The translations under genes and the position numbers were made by a program. Source: Diospyros lotus (taxonomy: Eukaryota; Streptophyta; Magnoliopsida; Ericales; Ebenaceae). Taken from it: a stretch of DNA of 64,000 bases. The DNA is taken from contig NC_068349.1 in the NCBI RefSeq assembly GCF_014633365.1, forward strand, positions 34,796,753 to 34,860,752, written 5' to 3'. Each line of letters opens with the position of its first letter. Position 1 is the first letter of the stretch. Under the pieces are notes generated by a model. That model searched no databases. It saw only the letters and a list, made by a program, of their open reading frames with translations, and was not told where the DNA came from. Of the stretch, positions 58,236 to 64,000 are shown piece by piece.

Positions 58236-60240
58236 GGCTTTGTGGGTGAATTTTGGCTCTTCGTCGCTGCCCTTCCTCTTCTTCTTCTTCTTCAACTTCA
58301 GCCTGGTACTGTCTCGGCCGAGCTTTATCTTCTCAGTGACAAAATATCATTGGAACCCCTACACTTCTGTTTTATTAAAATACGAAAATATCATTAACAT
58401 CCCCTCAGATTTCAGAAATATCTCCATTCTGTCAGTTGATGACTTACATTTTAATTAAGTAAATACTTACTTTTATTTATATTTATATATCATATTTATT
58501 TGATATTTGTATTCTTAATTCTTGAATTCCTTAAATTGAGTGTTACATTCCTAAATCACCTTGCAATATATCATTTTTACAGTTTCACCCATAATTATGC
58601 TTTTTTAATTAATTAAAGAAGCAATATTATAACACAAAAAATAAATTCAGTACCCATTTTAATACCAACTAAAACTTAAACATCAACTTAACGTTTGCCC
58701 CCAAATTTGATTAAGGGCCTTAATTATATTTTATAAATCTCATTAAACAGCTTTATTTTTAATTAAAAGGTAAATTTAATAGTAACTTCTAATATTTTTT
58801 TAATAGTAAAAGAGACCTTATGCTTGTTAAAAATAACAAAGATTATCCTTAAAAATTAGTATAAATTAACAATTATACCCCTCTCTCTTCCATCCACTTC
58901 TCTCAATCTCTCGTGTATCCTAAAAAATCTTTATAGGGACCTCTCTTAGGTATCTTTTGGAGGCTCTCCTAAATACCCTCTCAGAAATTTCTCTTGGGTC
59001 TAAAAATATGTCAATTAGTCTCTGAAATCTTCGTTCAGAAATTCATAACATACAATTTTGAAATACTCGGATGTTTTTCTAATTGACAGTCTTAATCTTT
59101 ATATAAATAAGGAGTGATTTCTCTAATTGAGATATGATCAAAATTTCACTCAAAGTATATTTCTATTACTTTTACATACTCTCCCAGAGATTAACTTAAG
59201 TATCAAAAGTCCTGTGCGAGAGACACTTCACACATTGACTATTTTTTGTTTTGCAGGTTTTTCGAAGATTATAATCTCAAAACATATATTCTTCTTCAAT
59301 AACAAATTTATTATCATATCTAGACAACAATACATATATATTATTATATAAAAATAAAAATTCAAAAACAATCTCTAAGCAAATAAAAACAATGCTAACA
59401 TATTTAAAGTGTTACAACCACATTAAAATTGGGATTTCTTGTCCTCTATTTGCAAAGTGTTTCACTTCGTTATTTGTTTGCTATGACAATCAACAATAGC
59501 TCTAATAATTGTGAAATTTATTTTAAAATGAAACTTGAAAAAAGAAAAAAACAAATATTAATTGTAAGAAAATCATTTGATAACATCTTCAACCCGAGCA
59601 TTAGCATGGATCCAACTTGAACCCAACAAATTTGCTAGGTTGGATGTGCAATCAAATCTGTAGGGTTTGGACAAAGTTTGATTGGCCAACAAATTTCTGA
59701 TGGGGTTCAAGTTCAAACCTAAGAGATTGCTAGGTTCTATCTTAAACCCAGATTTAATCCTCCATTGTTGATTGCAATTGAAGTTGAATTTGTGGAGCTG
59801 AGTTTTGATGTGAATGTTCAAATGTATGTGACAGAGAAAAAGGGTTACTTAGGGTTCAGTAAAGATGAAAATGAGAAAGAGAAAATGAAAGGAAATTTGA
59901 CGGTTGTATGTTAATAGCAAGAGAGAGATTACAACGTGATATTAAAGGTTGAGAATAATTATTACAGATATATGACTCATAAAAGGTACTTTGTGAAGTT
60001 ATAACCTAACCTTTCGAGGTGATTATTACAACTTACCTTATAATTAAAGCAAAAGTTACCTTGCTTTCTCTTAAAACTGTTTACCTATTTTTTCTTCAGA
60101 AGAAGCAGATATAGTTAGTTCCATTGCGACCATAAAAGAGTTGGAAAAAGCAATCTTGAAATCAGTTAAATGGATGTTGCTCTACCCAGAATCAAAGAAA
60201 ACTGGAACAAAACAAAAATTGTAAGCATAGGCAGCTTCTC
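58236..60240. other. Intergenic, including the FKBP20-2 promoter side
   Basis: This contains the upstream region of FKBP20-2 (58236 upward; a Lys-rich open run extends the frame to 58295 but is probably 5' UTR). The rest is AT-rich. A minus-strand open run at 59573-59821 (82 codons) includes degenerate repeats of tttgctaggtt-like segments and is not recognised. Confidence 0.45.
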
Positions 60241-60786
60241 TCTCTCCAATCAATCACCATGAACCTGCATCTTCTTCCCTTGATCTGGCTGAAGAATTAC
60301 ATATAACAAGCCTGCATGGAGAGACAAAATTCAAGCCAAAAGCTCATATTGGAGTTGCACAATCTTTAGTCAGCTCCACTCATCACAATAGTCATGGCAA
60401 ATCATAATCTAATTCATTACGTACAAGAATAGGAGTGAAGAAGAGCATCTCTGAGCAACACACGCACACACAAGAAGAAAGGAAGAAGAAGACCATCTCT
60501 TTCCCAAGTTCCCTTACGCAACATTTGTGTGTACTCTATGTATAGGCTTTGCATTTGATATTTCTCTGTGCCTGGAGAGAGTCGAGTCAACTTGCATTAT
60601 AGTTACTTGTGTCCCTAGCTCTCGGCTGGGTAAGCCCTAGAACAGCATAATCCTATCTTCGAGGCAGAGAAGAGCGCCAGAGGAGTTCAGAAGACGTACA
60701 TTATTACTCATCTGGCTGTTGCTGTGATTAACTAAAACAAAAATGTAAAAGACCATGCTTGATCTCCCTGGCTGGTTATGCCTGCT
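60240..60786 (-). other. Probable 3' UTR of the DSP8/PTPMT1-type gene
   Basis: This follows the stop at 60789-60787 on the minus strand and is less AT-rich than the sequence beyond. The end is a guess. Confidence 0.4.
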
Positions 60787-63700
60787 TCAATAGACCTGAA
60801 CATTGACACCAATACTTCCCAGCTGATCCACGCTCACTGAGCTCCTAAGTTTCTTCTTTGACGTTTTCTGGCTATAGCATCGCAGCCACAGGCATGAAAG
60901 CCTGGTGATAGCAGCCTGGCTGGCAAACTGAACCCTACAAGCAAGGCTCAGCTCTGCTAACGACTCATTACCTACTAGACCTGAGTCACGGCTTCCATCA
61001 TACCCATCAAGATCTGATTCAGTTACCATCACTACAGAGGCATCATCAAAGGATGCAACATTATGTTTTGCCAGGAAGCCTACTATTTTTTCACTGGAAA
61101 TGTTTGTGTCAATGTTGCTTTCATCTCTTTTCACCTTGTGAAAATAGTAGTCTTGAACAGCCTGCATGAATCATAGTTTAAAGCAAAAGGCTGGATAATT
61201 AATCTTTTTCATTACAAGAAATCACATCCATACTCAAATGAATAAATAGGCATTTGTTATGCCAGCACAGAGGCAATAAAGCAAATTATAATTGACTCGT
61301 CCTGTCTTATCAAACCAAGAATTATGACCAAGCAAGAGGTTGGGCATCTATTTGTAGATTATCATGTCAAAAGATGTTCAATGACTACAGGCAAACATCC
61401 TTTCCTATCTTTTCATTGAGAAAACAAAGCAACGACAGAGGGAGTTCCCTTCATCAAGCAGTTGCTTTGTCACTGGACTCCAGTGACCATAAAGATGGAA
61501 TAGGCATTTTCACAAATAAACCCGAAGGAGCAGTTTCATGCATAAATTAATAAATTACCCCATGCACTATCCGCCACTTAAAATGAAAACAACTTTAAAG
61601 GCACACAGCCATGGTCCCAGATTTGCCATGATTGACCCCAAATCATGAACATAACCCTTTCATTGGCAGAATTTAATGCATAAATCATAGGCACTTCAGG
61701 GATTGGCCAAAAATAGCTTGAAATATAAAGCTTACGCATCAACAGCATGCTGCACTATCATTTGTTAAATTTCCAGGACAACTTCAAATTGAAACATTCT
61801 AAAACTAACATATGGCACAAGAAACATGCAAACCTGCCACTGGGAGGATGCCAGGAGTACCCTTGGTCTAATGGACCTCACATATGCAAATGCAACCTCT
61901 GGTGCCATCTGCTTGTGTTCCACCTATTTTAGAAGGGAAAATCCGATTAAAGCAACTTCCAAAAAAGTAAATAACTAAGTGATTAGGGTTATGTGATGCA
62001 TACCAAGTAACATAAAACAATAGTTGTGCTACGGCCCCGACCAGCCTTACAGTGGACATATGTTGTTTTGCCACAAGATGCATTCTCTTCATTAATGAAA
62101 TGATATGATGTCAAGAAAAACTAATTTGCATTTGGAAACAGAAGATGAAGATTCTTCAAATGAAAAGGAAACCCAGCAGAAAAGAGTGAGGACAATTAGA
62201 CCAACTACTTATATCATGTATGTCAGACATGGTAAGCAAAAGGAGATGATGAAAAGCCAGGAAGAACCCCCCGCCCTCCTCCTTCCACAAGTCATATGAT
62301 AGCACATCAGCACATCAAAGTACAGAAAGAACATTATTTATTCATCAGGGAGAGAAACAAACATCAAAAGATCACAAACAAACAAAAGAAAAGAAAGTGG
62401 GGCATCAGTCAACAGAATTTTTTGGCTTTTCCAGGGAAAGAAAGAAAAAAGGTTACAAAGACTATTCATATGGATTTGAAAATGCAGTCAGATGGGAGAA
62501 ACTGCAAATTCTGAGAAGGAACATAAGCTATGATGTGCAAGATTTGAGGTTTTCATTCTACCAAAATGCTCTAGTTAGTGGAAGCTGATCTTCACACTCT
62601 TAAATGTAACCATTATAGTCTCATGAAATTTAAAGCCCCATCTTTACTAGCTAACCAGTAAGGGGAGACATGCGCCCTATTGAACAAAAAGTGAATTGAG
62701 TAACTTGCCTTATTTTGTGTACTTTAGAAACTTTGTAAAACAGGGATGCATGTGAAACTTGAGAGGGATGATTACCATGGATGAAGTCTACAGCTTTGCA
62801 AATATCTACATATGATGGTGCAAAAAGATAATCTCTGGTAGGAATCACCAAATGATCAATGTTGTTAGTCTGCAAAAGCACATAAAATAATAGAAAAAGT
62901 CTCAATAAGCACACCAAAGCAAGTTTGAGAGACCAGGATAAATGACAGAATGGAAGGCACTTCATATTCTCATCTCAAACTCAAGCAATTTATTTCCCTT
63001 TCGTTTTCCTTTTCCTTTTCTAAGTTTGCTTTACTTCTGACGTTACAGCTTATGGATATCTCACCAAGTTTGAAAAAGAGAAATATTTGATTAAAGCACA
63101 TGCAGATGCAGTCGCACGATTTGTCCAATTCACAGTTGATTCTTCTATAATCTCAATTCACCATATATATTCGACTTGATTTCTATATGAATTGAGTCGA
63201 ATCGTACGATTTGGCTCATGAATCGTACAATTCTAATAACAGTGCTTCATAGTTTATATATGTACTAAAAAAGAATTATTAAAAAAAGAATTAACTCCTA
63301 ATCACCAACCCAATATGCAACTACATCAATTCATTGATAGTTCATTTGCAATGACATTATTGCCAATAAAAATGGAGTGCCATACAATGCATGCATGGGA
63401 TTGGCAAGTTTAACAAAAGCCACAAGTTCTTTGCATAGGCTTAAAGGAGGGTCATTCTCCATTCCCTAAATTACAAGAAATGCCTTTAACTTTGAACTAT
63501 TCACTCATAGGCCCCTCAAAAAAGTCCACATTGCTCCCCAGCAGTTATTTATCATACAAAGTTTTTTCCCCTTCATGGAGAGGGGATACAGAAAATTTTC
63601 TAGGTTAGACTTGCTAACATGTCAATCCACTTCATACATCCAATTATGCAAACATGACACATTTAACCAAGGAGGTATAGAATCTACCAGCTTCAAAACA

Positions 63701-63911
63701 ACCTACATGAACCCAGCTGGACACTTTAATTTTTTTGATACACAATATTTTGCTACTTTGAATAAAAAACAACATTTAAGAGGCTCACATGATATAAAGA
63801 TGCTGGGACCAAAGTCTCATATGACTCATTTAGTGTGACCACTCCAGAAACACCAAGTTCTTTCAACCGTGGAACATCAGCAGGAAATGGAACGGCACCT
63901 AACAAAATAAA
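60787..63911 (-). CDS. PTPMT1: PTPMT1/DSP8-type dual-specificity phosphatase, last five exons (5' partial)
   Basis: In-window exons (minus): 63911-63789, 62869-62776, 62086-62004, 61923-61834, 61161-60787, encoding the last 254 aa. The N-terminal exon or exons, about 80-100 aa by comparison with Arabidopsis At2g35680, lie beyond 64000. All junction phases fit. The first exon starts in FILLGAVPFPADVPRLKELG and has VVTLNESYETLVP. The second has IDHLVIPTRDYLFAPS. The third carries the phosphatase P-loop HCKAGRGRS (HCX5R, catalytic Cys). The fourth has YVRSIRPRVLLASSQW. The last exon encodes a plant-specific tail of 124 aa with SLAELSLACRVQFASQAAITRLSCLWL. Plant PTPMT1 is assigned to dephosphorylation of phosphatidylglycerophosphate in phosphatidylglycerol synthesis. 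Which paralogue this is (PTPMT1 or PTPMT2) is unsure. No lesion was seen. Confidence 0.9.
62087..63788 (-). other. Introns of the DSP8/PTPMT1-type gene (first two seen)
   Basis: Introns 63788-62870 and 62775-62087 surround the exon 62869-62776. They hold no recognised element. Plus-strand open runs such as 62296-62514 are Lys/Gln-rich and not conserved. The next introns (62003-61924, 61833-61162) are also plain. Confidence 0.55.
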
Positions 63912-64000
63912 CTGGCAGCAGAAAAAGTTAGCACACAAATTGCCAAAACAAGACCTACTGCATGCATTGCACAATGCTGCACCTAAGAACCACAATGGTA
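63912..64000 (-). other. Intron running off the window edge
   Basis: The acceptor ...CTGCCAG at 63918-63912 (minus) precedes the exon that starts FILLGAV. The rest, to 64000, is intron of the phosphatase gene. Confidence 0.6.

Noticed and set aside
58236..58295. Upstream Met (58295) as the FKBP20-2 start, giving MKKKKKRKGSDEEPKF
   Set aside because: A poly-Lys/acidic start is unlike a chloroplast transit peptide. The Met at 58235 gives a Ser/Thr-rich one.
59573..59821. Minus-strand 82-codon frame as a gene
   Set aside because: It is Asn/Leu-rich with internal repeats, no conserved motif and no neighbouring exons.

Overview
The window is nuclear DNA from a flowering plant, most likely a dicot. 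It is AT-rich, its split genes have GT-AG introns, and the intergenic and intronic sequence is full of plant transposable elements. The three protein genes that I can reconstruct are conserved single genes of land plants. I cannot name the species. No prokaryotic features, tRNA, rRNA or CRISPR arrays were seen.

All three genes lie on the minus strand. (1) 28951-2896: a complete ARABIDILLO-type F-box/armadillo-repeat gene with 12 exons and a predicted product of 919 aa. It is spread over 26 kb because its introns hold transposons. (2) 58235-47298: a complete gene for the chloroplast-lumen immunophilin FKBP20-2 with 7 exons and 263 aa. Its last intron has grown to 5.9 kb around a Copia element. 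(3) 63911-60787: the last five exons of a PTPMT1/DSP8-type dual-specificity phosphatase, whose 5' part lies beyond the right edge. The exon boundaries were worked out by hand from splice sites and reading phase, and every phase closes.

Transposons make up most of the rest. Three Copia elements have clear LTR pairs and perfect 5-bp target duplications (4170-8908, 19135-24201, 48050-52708), and all three are broken by stops or frameshifts. Intron 7 of the ARABIDILLO gene holds Ty3/gypsy gag remnants. A solo LTR of one of the families in intron 7 sits inverted in intron 8. Between the two complete genes, 31676-39327 is a 7.65-kb non-autonomous LTR element. Its primer-binding-site remnant, antisense coiled-coil ORF and internal tandem repeats point to the Tat lineage of Ty3/gypsy. 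A related LTR abuts it at 30666-31671. LINE copies lie at 43990-46881, 47532-47914, about 47915-48049 and 54141-54665, and a different LINE fragment lies in ARABIDILLO intron 4. Two copies of a hAT-type MITE (8-bp duplications) and one Harbinger-type MITE (TTA duplication) are also well bounded.

The genes do not form an operon or pathway. Neighbouring positions look incidental, although two products (FKBP20-2 and probably PTPMT1/DSP8) act in organelles. I found no convincing new molecular system. The most unusual object is the non-autonomous element that has lost its recognisable gag-pol but keeps an antisense ORF and a tandem array.
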